Source of the DNA: Vespula vulgaris
Lineage: Eukaryota; Arthropoda; Insecta; Hymenoptera; Vespidae
NCBI RefSeq assembly: GCF_905475345.1
Contig: NC_066594.1
Span: 1,682,001 to 1,746,000, forward strand
Reading direction: 5' to 3'
DNA: 64,000 nucleotides
The translations under genes and the position numbers were made by a program. This document shows positions 1 to 11,873 of this stretch, piece after piece. Numbering within the stretch: position 1 is the first letter of the stretch; each line of letters starts with the position of its first letter. The notes under the pieces are model-generated. The model had not been told where the DNA came from. It saw nothing but the letters and a program-made list of their open reading frames with translations, and ran no database searches.

Positions 1-872
1 GATCTGTCTGACTCACGCACTTTATAAAACGGGAATCGTACGTAATACGGTAAAATAAGAAACATTCAAGTTTACGATCGTATTATACGCGAGTAAGTGT
101 TGATGCTATTTCAGGTGCAAACTCGACGGTCCCTAAACGTTTTCTTTTTTCTTTTTTTTTTTTTTCTTTTTTTTTCTCGGGTTAATTGTTCATCGCACTG
201 ATGATATCTTCAAAACTATTAGAAGAAACTCTTCGATTATTCGTCGAACGTTTTAATCGAGATCGAATTAATGTGATTTACCTTTCAATTGAAAAAAAGG
301 AAAAGAAAGAATAGCCCTTCGATATGACCAACGTAGGACAAGTACCGGTGTGATCAATACTCTCTACCTCAGTCTACAGTTTGACGCACACACATACACA
401 CAAACGTATACGAAGCACACAAACGCGCGTATACACGTACATGTATACAGGTATCTCTACATTCCCTGTTAAAGTACTCTCCCTCAATACGAGAGGAGGG
501 ACAGAGGACTGACTTGACTGGTGGTCGCTTTCTTTGCGCAAAATCCAGCTTGGCGCTGCGAATGAAAATAACGATTTTACGATGCTAGACATTGCTATTG
601 CATATTGTTATATTCAAGAATATATATTACAATATATCGTATATCGTTATAATACGTTCTACTAGCGATAATCAAAGAAAAAAGAAAAAACGTAAAACGT
701 AAGCGAATGTAGAGATTGAAAAAAAAGGAAAAAGAAAGAGAAACAAAAGGAAAACAAAAAAAAAAGATGGGAGTAAAAGTTTTGATAAAAAAACTATAGG
801 CTCGCATAATTAACACCTAACACCTGTTTTACTCGATTCACTATGGATACAATACTTATCTACGATATCGTA

Positions 873-875
<3 letters not shown>

Positions 876-915
<40 letters not shown>
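876..915. repeat. (TA)n microsatellite
   Basis: Uninterrupted TA dinucleotide tract of about 40 bp in non-coding DNA. Confidence 0.95.
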
Positions 916-917
<2 letters not shown>

Positions 918-1332
918 GTTTAGGTAAGTATCGATCGTTTCGCAGTAGTTTGGGCTTGAAATGATCAGACGGAAACCTATCAAAATGTTACTAACGAGAT
1001 TATCATCGTTGCGAAATTATGTTAGATATATCTCTTATGGGACTGTATATTATTGTAAATATTTCCACGAAGAAAGAAAATATTGGATTCTAGTAATAGA
1101 AGAGAATTATTGGGCGATGTTTAAAATACAAATGGTTATTTATTTTTTGGAATTTCTTTCTGTTCGATATCATATCCGATGTTTCAACAGAGAAACGAAC
1201 GGATATCGTAATAGAATGATAACGTTTTATTAGTTTCTTTGAATCATCGACCATGAATCGAACGAGGGAACATTGGCGAAGGGATAACATGAAGAGAGAA
1301 AGATAGAGAGAGAAAGAGAAAGAGGGAGAGAG

Positions 1333-1335
<3 letters not shown>

Positions 1336-1372
<37 letters not shown>
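1336..1372. repeat. (GA)n microsatellite
   Basis: GA dinucleotide tract inside a longer purine-only stretch (about 1295-1380). Confidence 0.95.
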
Positions 1373-1381
<9 letters not shown>

Positions 1382-2011
1382 AAAAGATATAAAGAAGAGA
1401 TAAAGAAACCTAGTAAAATTTTCACTGAAAACTATTAGTTTTCTTTACCCTTAAACATGTAAAACACGGACAGTACAAGATGTTGTAATAATAAATATGA
1501 AATAAAAATGATAAAGGAAATAACGATTTAAAGGTAGCGTTACGAAATAATAATAATACCACCGTAAGAATAAATATGCGCGAACAAATAATCTTCGTTG
1601 ACAGAATTAACAAAGCTTGTGAATAATTATCAGTGATTAAATAATCGTTCGTTCCCGTAGCTAACAACCGGCACTAAGACGAAGATTATCTCGTTGAAGT
1701 GAAATGTTTATTCCTGCCACTGTTGTTCCATGGTACACCTCCATGGTTAGATAATATCGTTTCATGATTACCGAAATTTATAGTCTTACTTTTATTATAC
1801 ACTAAGATCAACACTGGTAAGTACTAAATATGCATTTGAAAGATTTATAATTGCTAATATATGATAATACCTTTTATGTATTCATATGAATAAGAAACTT
1901 CACTGGATACACGAAAAAAAAATAAAAAGAAATAATGATTTTCATTCACTTCACAATTTTTTCTCTTTCTTTTCTTTTCTTTTTTTTCTGTTTTCTCTTT
2001 TTCGTTCTTCG

Positions 2012-2012
<1 letters not shown>

Positions 2013-2043
<31 letters not shown>

Positions 2044-2044
2044 T
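2013..2044. repeat. (TTTC)n microsatellite
   Basis: About eight TTTC units at the end of a longer pyrimidine run. Confidence 0.9.
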
Positions 2045-2291
2045 CACGACGAACACTCGATAAATGCAGTACGCACTGTGTGTCTTAACGTGCAACTTAC
2101 TCGATTAATATCACCCTAAGAACTTATTATATGATTTTGATTTTCTTAAAGTATATTTCTTTCTTTTTTTTATCGAACGTTCGCGCGACGATGTTTTTCT
2201 TTTCCTTTCTTTCCTTTTCCTTGTTTTCTTTTTCTTTTTCAATAAATATCAGTTAAAGCTACCATTTGTTTATATCGAAAATATTCGCACT

Positions 2292-3616
2292 TTAAGACTC
2301 GGACAACGTCTGCGTTGGCCGATTACTAGGTCTGCAATGAACATATAATTCGCACGAAGGAACCGGTGCCCTGGCATCGGGCATATCATTGGCTATACAT
2401 AGCATGCGTCCCGATGCGCAGACGCCTAACATTCTCCGTTCTTTACTCGTATAAACAATAACACGTTCTTTTTTCTTCCCTCTTCTCCACCCCCACACCT
2501 CCTTTTCCTCACCACCCCTCTCCACTAGCATAATTCGTTTCTCAATACTTTCTAAATTTTGTCTATTATTTCGAGAAATAAAAATTTACATTTTTATTGT
2601 TTATCGCATATTTTTACGATCGCGATAATACGGATAATTTATAGTGGAAACAATTGTAATTCTAATTAATATTTGTAACCTTCGAAGAATGTATTTTTAA
2701 ATTCACGTTTCCATTTCGAAAATATACGTGACCTCTTTCCGCCGAAAAATGACCTAAATAATTTATAAGAGTGTCATAAAAATAACTATCTCATGAAGTT
2801 AATACTTTTAATGAGTTCCCGATTGATCTGCAGTTTATATATTCTCATGGATGGTACGACAGGAAGAGATCTAATCATTAGATCCGGTACGGAACAATAA
2901 CATTTTTAACATAATCGAGATAATAACTACATTAAGATGTATAGTGCAATGTATTAACAGATCGATCTCAGTCACTAAAAATCGATTGTTGTACCTAAAA
3001 TGGTACGTTAATTTGCGTTGAATCGTTTTCCCAATGTAGAACTTATCCTTGCAAGTAACTACTCTGTCAATGCACCTTCGAAGACAAAGAGAAAAGCAAG
3101 TGTATTTATAATTTCTTGTGTTATTCACCTTCGAAGAGGAAATGAACAAGTATTTGTCTCTCTTTTTCTCTCGAATTTTATAAACAATTATCTCGCTTAA
3201 AAATTAATGTGTGTGAGTGCGTGTTTGAATAATACTTAGATAAATGATAATTATAATAAAAGTGTAATAATAAAGATTGGAATTCAAGACAATCGCTTAT
3301 ATATGAAAATTTGTGTACTCGATAATATTATTCCGTGTGTAAATATAATTCGTTTAATACGTTTTTTAATTAAAATCGTCATGGACAAATCAATCGAAAC
3401 AACTTCATTATATTTACGAAGCAAATTTTTTTTATCGGTGAATTAGATAGGGTAAGCCTTATTCGAAAAGTGTCGAATATGAGTGTATATATCGATCCAC
3501 TTACATTTCCGCTCCCCTGTAAGCTATACGAAAGTAGGTCAAGCAACAAGATCCAGGCTTTAGGTATGGTCCATAGTCATCCGGGTTCGATAATACTTCC
3601 GATGAAAAATAGGTCA
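2292..3616 (-). CDS. Possible 3' end of an unrecognised gene (two exons)
   Basis: Two minus-strand segments read as exons: 3505-3616 and 2292-2445. The first follows a strong pyrimidine tract ending CAG and ends at a GTAAGT donor. Only one of its three frames is open (36 full codons). The second follows a weaker acceptor (ACGAG) and stays open for 51 codons to a TAA. The phases match (two bases left over, one base taken). The joined product has about 88 residues with six cysteines, for example in GSCC, GVCASG, MLCIAND and PSCELYVHC. Base composition is richer in GC than the surroundings. I do not recognise the family. No start exon was found: the first exon needs one base from an upstream exon, and if that base is A it would complete an ATG. 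An alternative is that the first exon is terminal, because a TAA follows directly after its donor G. Confidence 0.35.
2446..3504 (-). other. Putative intron of the unrecognised minus-strand gene
   Basis: AT-rich non-coding DNA between the two proposed exons. It begins on the minus strand with a GTAAGT donor. No other feature was seen in it. Confidence 0.3.
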
Positions 3617-3950
3617 CTGGACAAAAAGAAAAAAGAAATGTGTTTTAAGTAAACGACGTATTGATAATCTACGAAAAATCGTAATATAAAGAATCAGTAT
3701 TACATTCAATCGCCAAAAATTCATTAATGCTAATTAATTTTGATTTAAATCGCCAAATATTTAATTGAAATTTCTTAAATAAAAATCAATATAAAAATCA
3801 TCTAATAATCACACACACACACATACATATATTGTATATTACTCGTTTAAATATATCATAAATATGGATTTTTTTTAATAAATAGGAAAGCTATAAATAA
3901 TTAATGTAATGTTCTTACGTAATAAAAAAAAATTGATATAATAAATTTAC

Positions 3951-3956
3951 AAAAAA
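3951..3956 (-). terminator. Pol III T-run terminator of tRNA-Lys
   Basis: Six A on the plus strand give TTTTTT on the minus strand, six bases after the tRNA 3' end. That is the usual RNA polymerase III stop. Confidence 0.8.
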
Positions 3957-3962
3957 GAAGTT

Positions 3963-4035
3963 CGCCCAACGTGGGGCTCGAACCCACGACCCTGAGATTA
4001 AGAGTCTCATGCTCTACCGACTGAGCTAGCCGGGC
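3963..4035 (-). tRNA. tRNA-Lys (anticodon CTT)
   Basis: A 73-nt sequence on the minus strand folds as a complete cloverleaf. The seven-pair acceptor stem (GCCCGGC with GTTGGGC) has two G-U pairs, and the discriminator base is G. The internal promoter boxes are present: the A box around TAGCTCAGTCGG and the B box GGTTCGAGCCC. The anticodon loop is C-T-CTT-A-A, so it decodes AAG lysine codons. There is no intron. The sequence looks like the standard animal tRNA-Lys(CTT) without damage, so the gene should be functional. A T6 terminator follows. Confidence 0.97.
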
Positions 4036-4636
4036 TTATGCAGGTTAGTTTACAGAGAAATATATTAACCACAATAAATATATAATCTTTTGTTATAAAA
4101 TAATTTTTATATTTGATTATTAATTTCTTTGAGAGAATTTTGAAAATAAACAATAATATTATAATAAAAGAGAGTTAAGCTATAACTGATCTATTTCATA
4201 TTTAAAAAAGTACTATTGTATTGAATATAATACATTATTTTAATTATCAAACATATATTAATAAAATGTTTTATATTTTATCATAATATATAAATTTTTA
4301 TAAAAAGAAAAGTAACATATACATACTTATTCTGTATATTTAAAATAAACCAATCTGCATTCAATTCTCTACTATCGCTTTCTTATTGGTCTATTCCAAA
4401 ATAGAAAATATCGATAGGTGTATAGTTGCAAAGATTTCATAAATGTATATGTGTTTGAAAAATTACAATAATCACGTCTTTTCGAAAAGAAAGATTTATA
4501 AAATATTAATGAATAAAATGTAATGGCGTGAACAGTTACGAATTTTTTCTTTTGTTTTTGATCGAAAAATTCTAAATAATGTAAAATGTAGCGATAAGAT
4601 GTCGCCACAAATATTTTCTAAGATAGTCAAAACCTA
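4036..4636. other. AT-rich intergenic stretch
   Basis: Upstream flank of the tRNA gene and of the plus-strand gene at 4777. A minus-strand open frame at 4372-4608 has no ATG start and an AT-driven composition, so I leave it out. I see no other feature. Confidence 0.5.
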
Positions 4637-4670
4637 TCGCGCGGGATATCAGAAAAGTAGTTGCCATTGG
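4637..4670 (+). promoter_or_regulatory. Promoter-like sites before the acidic-protein gene
   Basis: A GC-rich TCGCGCGGGA (4637-4646), whose reverse complement resembles an E2F site, is followed by an inverted CCAAT box (ATTGG, 4666-4670). They lie 105-140 bp before the proposed start ATG at 4777. E2F and CCAAT/NF-Y sites are typical of replication and cell-cycle promoters. This is a motif reading only. Confidence 0.35.
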
Positions 4671-4776
4671 TTAACGTACCGATAATAACACGTGTTTACT
4701 TGCGTTTTACGAATTATTTCTTTTTTAAATAAACGTTTTATCGTATGTGATATATAATTTAAAAGGTAACATTGAA

Positions 4777-7700
4777 ATGCCACGATCCATAAGAGATTCT
4801 GACGAGGATGTGGAAACGAAGACTGGTTCGTATGATCTATTCTTTTTTTCTTCACCATGCGCAGAGATATACCGGGTCAACTTCGTGTAACGGTCGAAAC
4901 CTATTGACAAAAATCTGTTACATTCTTATTCAAAACGTACTTGCTAATACTTAGTGTATTCTCAGTTTAAATGATTGATATATGAAGCTTTATTACATAT
5001 TGTATAAAACAATCGTTCTATCTATTAGTATTTATTAATTAATATTACGTCTAGTGGTCAACGTGAGTGACGATCGTCCGAAAGACTTGACAATTTATCG
5101 TTTCAGAAAAAGCAATCAAATTTTATTATTATTTCGATGTATTTTGTTATAATTGTCAGGTTAAACGATGAAGTTATTGTTTCTCTTTGTATAGCGAAAT
5201 TTTTATTAATGCTTTAGCGACAGGTCGCAGAACCCGTGCAGGATTTGGGTCTTTTGTAACCGATTCTCCAGTTCGTCGTAGTAGTAGAAACAAACAATCT
5301 ACAAAACAAAGTGGTTCTCCCCCAGATTTATATATAACCGAAATTAGTGCACAAGGTACTCGCACTTTTCGTACTCGTGCAGGCACGGCTGATTCTGATA
5401 CTTTAGAAACTCAGAAGCGTTTGCGTTCTAATAAAAATTCTGTGGATACAGAATTTGAGACATTGATAGAAACACAACCAAAAAAAATGACAAGGAGAAG
5501 CTTAGCTGCAACAACTGCATTAGATACGCCAAAAGCTAATACACGTTCTAGGTATAAATCTATATTTATATATTTATATATATAAGATATAAATATAAGA
5601 GACGCATTTATATCTGTGCATTCCTTTTTACAAATAGACGTATGACAAGGGCTGGATCAGAAACGATATCTACACCTATAGGTAGAACAACTCGTAAAAC
5701 ACGAGCTAGTTCTATGGACCCGGAACCTACAATAACAGAACCAGTTGAAGAAGTTCAAAATGAAGTAATGAATACACCAATGAGAGCAAAAAGAAGGGCA
5801 TCGGTACTACCTTCCCAGTCGACTGTTATAGAAGAAGAAGAAAAGCAATTTCCTATCATAGAATTAGACAAAATAGTAATTGAAACTGAAACATGTTAGT
5901 GTTACTATTTCTACGTATATTTCTGTACGGTTAGTTACTATAATCATATTTTTTCATAATTACAGCACCTATTAATATAATTTCAACTAATATAAAATCA
6001 CCAAATAAACAACTTGAATTGTCAAAAAATAAATCTAATCAGGATAATAAGAGTATCGATAAAATGGAAGAAGAAAAGGATTGTTATTCTGGTAAGATTT
6101 GTTGCAACCACATATAAGATAGTCAAATCAAAACAAGTAATATTTTTTATTTAGCTTATAATTTTTATAATGCATGCTGTATGATTATTAAAAAAAAACG
6201 TCTTTTATAATTGTTTATGTTAATTTATAAAAAATAACCTGTTTTTATTTGACATAGTAGAGTACTTTATATTTTATGAATAATTATATTTAACTATTAT
6301 TTTATTTAAATATTTTGCGCTTAATTATTTATGTAACAACTTTTATAATGCACATTTACATTCATAGCAGTTAAAGGACCACTTGATGATTCTTCTGAAA
6401 AGAATCATATGGAAATTAGTGAAACTTTCAAAACAGAAGTAAAATCATCTGATGAAAGTTATACCCCAGAGAAAGATAAATATTCTGCTGCTAATGTCAA
6501 CGATGATATATTAACCAAAGATGTCTCAAAACAATCGCCACATAATTTCGAAGATATATCGAAAGAATCGAAATCAAAAGATGAAAATATATTACATGTT
6601 TCTATAGAGGAAAAGAAAATGAATTCTAGCAATAAAGAAAATGAATGTTTGAATACAAATAATTCAGTGTCCGACCAAAATAAAACTACATCTAACATAA
6701 AAAACTTACATCAAGAAACTTCTATCATTGTACTTGATACAAAAGAAGGGAAAAATGTTGAAAGCAATGATAATATAAACCCAGATAATTCTCACTTAAT
6801 AGAATCCTCTGTGTCTTTATCAGATTGTAATAATTCAATAAAAAGTAATAGTAATGTAAATACAAACGAAGTCAACTATTTAGAGGAAGAAGATAAATCT
6901 GTATCCATGTCAGATACAAAGAAAACTCCATCTAATGAAGAAGAACATGAAAAAACTAGCATAAATAGTATTACTATAAACGAAAACTCAGATGAATCGA
7001 ATACTGTGTCACATAAAGTTTTAGTAAATGAAAATGATTCCATATCAGAGGAACAGTCTAAAATAAATGATGGTAGTAACGGTCAAATACAGGAGATATT
7101 ACTTATCGAAGAAGAAAAAAGTATAGAAATTGTTGATCAGAACATAAGTAATATAGAAGAAATAAACAGCAATGATAAAATTAAAGATAAGGCAAATGTT
7201 CCTGTAAATCCAGAAGAAAAACTTATAGATATATCTGTGAATGAGGATAATTGTAATAACGATGTAAATGCAACTGAAGTATTAAATGATGAAAAAATAA
7301 GTGATTCAACAACTGCCAAAGTGATTTCTGCTTCTAAAGATTCAAATGTTACTCAAGGTAACAATTCTAGTAACGACAATCAAGATAATATGTCCTGTAC
7401 ATCAACAGTTGATTCATCTTTTCTTACTTTAGAATTTAGCGATGATTCAATTAAGGATTCTGCTAATAATGCAAAACAAACTGAGTTAGATTCAACTAAG
7501 TCTTTATTAAAATTAAAATCTTCAAAACATTCCACTTCTATCCCTGAGAAAATTGATTCTTCCACTGTTGCAGAGTCCCATGACATACCAGAAGCAGATT
7601 TACCTGATGAAGAGGGATCCAAAATGCAATCATCATCAAATACACCAGTGATGTCAAAAACAAAATCAGTTACTGAACTCAATATATCAAAATCCAAAAA

Positions 7701-10700
7701 GGAAAAAAAGAAGAATGATGTTCAAAATGATGATGAATGTGAAAACATCTCAGATATAAGGATGTTGTTCCAAGATATCTCTGCCGATGAATGGAAACAA
7801 AAAAATAAAAATATCAATATTGAAACCCGAAGTAATTTAATGCATTCGACATCTACAGGAAAATTAGAGACTGATAGTGAAACAGAATGTGATCTTCTTT
7901 TAGTTGATAAAAAAGCATGGTTAGCTGCCGAAAAATTAAAAGCATCGAAAGATAAAGAAAAATTTGATTATGATTCTGACGATACAATTATATTAAAAAC
8001 GAAACTCGATTATCTAAATGATAAATTGAGTAATACGAATAAAATAGAAATTAAATCTAAGGATTCTATACAAGAAAATGATAATAATTCTGAAGTAAAA
8101 GAGAGTATGGAAAAATCTATCAACAGTTCCAAATCGTCAACCAAGGAAGCAAAAGATAAATTGGATGAAGTAGAAAGAACTCCAAATAAATTAAACGATA
8201 AAACGAACATTGACAAAAGTGAGATTGATATATCATCACACAGTGCATCAAAGAAAGAAAAATCACAAAAAAGTACACCTGTATGTAATAGAAGTGTACT
8301 AGTGAAATCATTAGATAAACAATTAGAAGAAGAAGAGGTATCTCTATCACAACAAGTATTTGAAGATCAAGAAGCTAAAACTACTGTTGATGTTATAAAT
8401 AAAGTAGAAGTAAATACATTAGAAAATAAACTTGAAAGGCAGTCGTTGGATAAAAAGCAAAAGAAAAATCGTTCCTTAAATAGTTCTTTAAATAAAAGTG
8501 ATAAATCAAAGCAAAGGCTTGTTAGACATAATAGATTGAACATTTCTTCGAGTGAGGAAGAAGATAATGCTATTAATTTAGAAAAAAATGAAAATAAACT
8601 AACAAAAGGCAGTGGGAAGAAAAGGTATAATAAAAATTACTCTACAATGGTACACATTGGTTCAGATTCAGATACCTGCGATGAAAGCATTGATTCAAGT
8701 AACAGTGGTATAAGAAACAAGACTCCTAGAATTCCTCGTTTCTTATTTAAACATAAGGACGATGAAGAAGAAAATGAAGGACATAACGAAAGTGGCGACG
8801 AATCTAATGAAGACAAATTTTCAGACAGAAGTATAGACTCTGATATTAATGCAGAATATAATCTTGATGGTAAAACTATCGGAAAATTCTCAGATGACGA
8901 TATACCGGGAGATGAATGTAGAGCATCGGAATCTGAATTTTCGGATCCCGATGATAATGGTTCAGATCTAGCAGACTTTGTCGTTGATGATGACGAAGTT
9001 GAAGAAGAAGATGAAGAAGAAGATGAGGGAGAGGACGAAGAGGAGGATGAAGGTGAAGATGAAGAGCAGGAGGAAGAAAAGGAAAATCAGGACATAGAAA
9101 GTGAAGAAGATAAAAAATTAACTGAAAATAAAAATGAAAAGAAAGAAGCAGAAGACACAGAGGATACAGAAAAGTCTTGCGAAAAAAAGCTTGAGGATAT
9201 AGATGAAGAGGAAGTAAATAAAGAGGCACAAAATAAATCGATAAATGTGTCTGATATAAAAAGTGACAAGAAAAAGAATTTGAAACAAAAAGTAAATATA
9301 GAGATACATAGTTCAGGATCAGATGAAGATGAAATTGTATGTGAAAACAAAATTGACACCATATCAGAGTTAGATTCTAATACGTCGGGGAAGAAACCAA
9401 AAAAGAAACAAAAATTAAATGAAGATAATGAGATCATAGAAGAAACTTCAAAGAAAGAGTTAAATGAATCTGAGATAGTATTCGCAAAAAAAGTTAAAGG
9501 AACAAATATCTCATTGACATGTAGCACTCCTAAAACTGATACCTTTCAACAAAAGCAATTTAATAAACAGAATATTTCTTCTAACGAAGAACAAGAAAAT
9601 ATACATTTAAAAGATTTATCATCTGATAATTGTGATACAAGTAAGTCGAGTATAACTAACTCCAAAAACTCGAAAAAGAAACGTTCTATAGAAAATAACA
9701 TTTCTACTGATTTATTAGAATTACTTAAAGATGCAAATCTTCCTAAGACTTTGTTATCTAAGAAGGCCTATTTGAATAAAACAATATCGCCATGCAGCGA
9801 AACGCCTACAACAAAATATTTAAAGAAACAGAAATTAAATGACAGCGCGCCAAACATTAACTTAGAAAAAAATAAAAATGCCTCAGAAACCGAGTTGATA
9901 GATGATAAAAATGACGAACAGAGTGAAAGTAGAACTATTACTGCAGAAACTACAGAGCTGCTAGAATCAAACTCGTCTGCGTCGGTTAAAAGAAAAAGAT
10001 ATGCAGAAATTAATGATTCAAACGATCAGATAGAATTGAGAAATAAAAAAAATAAAATAAATTCCAAATTAGAGATACATATTGAATTTGATAATGAAAA
10101 AGAAAATTCAGAGAATGTACTTAAAGTTAACGATGAAAAAAAGAAGAGGAAGAGGAAGAAAAATAGAAAGAATAAAAATTCTAAGGAATTGGATCTAGTA
10201 AATATAGCAACTACGGTAGAGAAGAAAAATATAGAGAAAGGTGAAAAAATGGAAATCGTAACTAGTAACGAAAGCAAGAAAAATAAGAAAAAGAATAAAA
10301 ATAAGGAAGACATAGAAAATAAAGAGAAAAGTAATGAGAAGTTTATGAGTACAACGAAGAATGATCAAAAATCTGTGGAAATAGAAAACATTCCAAATAA
10401 AAAGAAAAAGAAGACGACGTCGGAAGTTCCGACATTGCAAGTAAAAGAGCAATCAAAAAAATCACTGCGAAAAAATATTTTGAAAAGTTCAACGATGTCC
10501 GTTGCAAAGGTATCGAACGAGATGCCTCAAAATACCGAATTCTTTAAATCAAAACATGAAGCTTTAGAAGCTGCCAAACGTGCGGCTGAAAGTATAAAGG
10601 CTAATAAAGATATGAACAAAAATAAGCAAAGAAAGCAATTAGAAAAAATACAACAAGAGAAAGATATTAAAGCAAAGAAATCAGATGAAGTACTGATAAA

Positions 10701-11091
10701 AACTTTTACGCGAGGAATTAAACGACTTCCAGCTGATGTTATAGAAAATCTTTCTGATGTACCAATGAATCCATTTAAAAAGACAAAATTATTGAAAAAT
10801 CCTGTGCAACAAACTGTAAGATCGCCTACATCCATGATGAAAAATGGATTTACAGAAAGTGGTATTACAAAAGCAAAGAAAAACTATATTCCTTCAAATT
10901 CTGGTGGTACAACAGAATTTGATGTTGTTAATCTGCAAAAGGAAAAAAAATTAAAAAAGACTTCTACCGTAGTTTCTTTTAGAAACAAGATGTTAAGTAG
11001 GAATTCGCGATATCCAGTTACATCTTATATAATGTACCTTCAAAAGCAAAAAGTATCTAACAAAGATCAGTGTTTTGCCAAGCAATTTTAA
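4777..11091 (+). CDS. Large acidic, low-complexity probable nuclear protein (5 exons)
   Basis: Proposed exons are 4777-4829, 5195-5551, 5638-5894, 5966-6091 and 6368-11091. All junctions are GT/AG, phases agree, and the sum is 1839 codons including TAA (1838 residues). The first exon opens MPRSIRDSDEDVETKTG. The N-terminal 160 residues are basic and carry four TRAG/TRAS motifs. The middle is dominated by Ser, Asp, Glu, Asn and Lys with many SD/SE acidic serine sites, and a nearly pure Glu/Asp tract lies near residues 1142-1170. Lys/Arg clusters follow (near 1521-1535), a helical Ala/Lys/Arg-rich region, and a more ordered C terminus containing RGIKRLPADVIENLSDVP (from about 1713). This composition suggests a nuclear or nucleolar chromatin- or RNA-associated protein with many casein-kinase-2-like sites. 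The C terminus made me think of insect slender-lobes-like nucleolar proteins, but I cannot confirm this. No enzymatic domain is visible. The exon 1/2 junction has an equally in-frame alternative (4825 to 5224). Confidence 0.85.
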
Positions 11092-11350
11092 AATAATATT
11101 TTAATTGATAATTTAAAATATAATAATTTCCGTTTTGCAACTTTTTACGTTTTCTAATAACGGTTATTGCTTGTAATATGCATAGTAATAATATGATATA
11201 AATCTTGTTATATATGCTAAACGTGTGTTCCAGCGTATTTTATTAAATGATAATGATATGTTATAGAAATCAATTTGTTATGTCTCTGCATCAGTTTATT
11301 CGTTTTGTCGCAGTTTCGCTGCGCGAAAAATATCCTGAAATATAATATTG

Positions 11351-11356
11351 AATAAA
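11351..11356 (+). promoter_or_regulatory. Candidate polyadenylation signal AATAAA
   Basis: Canonical hexamer 260 bp after the stop codon at 11091, followed by a T-rich stretch. It is the best candidate for the 3' end of the acidic-protein mRNA. Confidence 0.5.
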
Positions 11357-11402
11357 TTATCAGTTTGTTTCTCCTTTTATTTTGTTTACTCCCATATATG
11401 CC

Positions 11403-11403
<1 letters not shown>

Positions 11404-11467
<64 letters not shown>
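11404..11467. repeat. (TA)n microsatellite
   Basis: Perfect TA tract of about 64 bp between the two plus-strand genes. Confidence 0.97.
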
Positions 11468-11472
<5 letters not shown>

Positions 11473-11684
11473 GTGTATTATATCGTAATAATTACAGTAT
11501 TAAATATAGCCAAAAAAAATTGTTTTATTGTTCTTTTGTCGTAATAAATAAATAATCATGAAAAATATGATATTAGAGATAAACAATTGTACGTACTTTT
11601 AAAATTTGTCATTTATTCTGTGCGATTGATAATCTATTTTCATTGTTTTTTGATAGTATAAAAACTAGGAAATTAACAAAAGTG

Positions 11685-11873
11685 ATTGGTAACTGCATTA
11701 CGATCTTTGCACATTTTCTGCTTTCTGATTGGTGCACTTTTTAATATCTATGTTTTCCGAAGAAATTATTGGTTGAATTACTTTAAGCGCCATAATCTTG
11801 AGAAATGAATAAAGCAATGCCAGAAGAATGAAAACTGAAATGATAGAGGGAGCTATATGATCTTTCTACCAAT
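11685..11873 (+). promoter_or_regulatory. Kinesin promoter with four CCAAT boxes
   Basis: Inverted CCAAT boxes (ATTGG) lie at 11685, 11728 and 11768, and a forward CCAAT lies at 11869. The first three are 40-43 bp apart. TTTAAGCGCC (11782-11791) sits just after the third and resembles a CDE/CHR or E2F half-site. Clusters of NF-Y sites with CHR elements are the known signature of G2/M genes, which fits a mitotic kinesin. The start ATG is directly preceded by a 3' splice site, so the 5' UTR is probably split and transcription starts between here and about 12060. Confidence 0.5.

Larger units (their letters stand above)
1..2291. other. Non-coding, microsatellite-rich stretch
   Basis: I see no convincing gene here. 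The open frames are short and follow low-complexity tracts (TA, GA, poly-T, TTTC). The least simple part is about 480-560. On the minus strand an acceptor-like pyrimidine-AG precedes an open stretch of about 35 codons there, but it has no good donor and no recognisable product, so I do not call it. If the minus-strand gene ending at 2292 is real, part of this stretch is its 3' UTR. Confidence 0.5.
11092..11684 (+). other. 3' flank of the acidic-protein gene
   Basis: AT-rich 3' UTR and intergenic DNA. It holds one clear polyadenylation signal (11351-11356) and a long TA tract (11404-11467). No coding potential was seen. Confidence 0.6.

Noticed and set aside
3470..3652. Plus-strand frame with GMVHSHPGS, resembling the HxHP of JAMM metalloproteases
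   Set aside because: The rest of the JAMM motif (the later Ser and Asp at their usual spacing) is not present, and the minus strand of the same bases has better splice signals and a unique open frame.
4372..4608. Minus-strand 78-codon frame upstream of the acidic-protein gene
   Set aside because: It does not start with ATG, its composition follows the AT-rich background, and it has no recognisable domain.
8876..9527. Long minus-strand frames opposite the acidic tract
   Set aside because: They are antisense shadows of the Glu/Asp/Lys-rich coding exon and translate as Leu/Phe/Ser runs.
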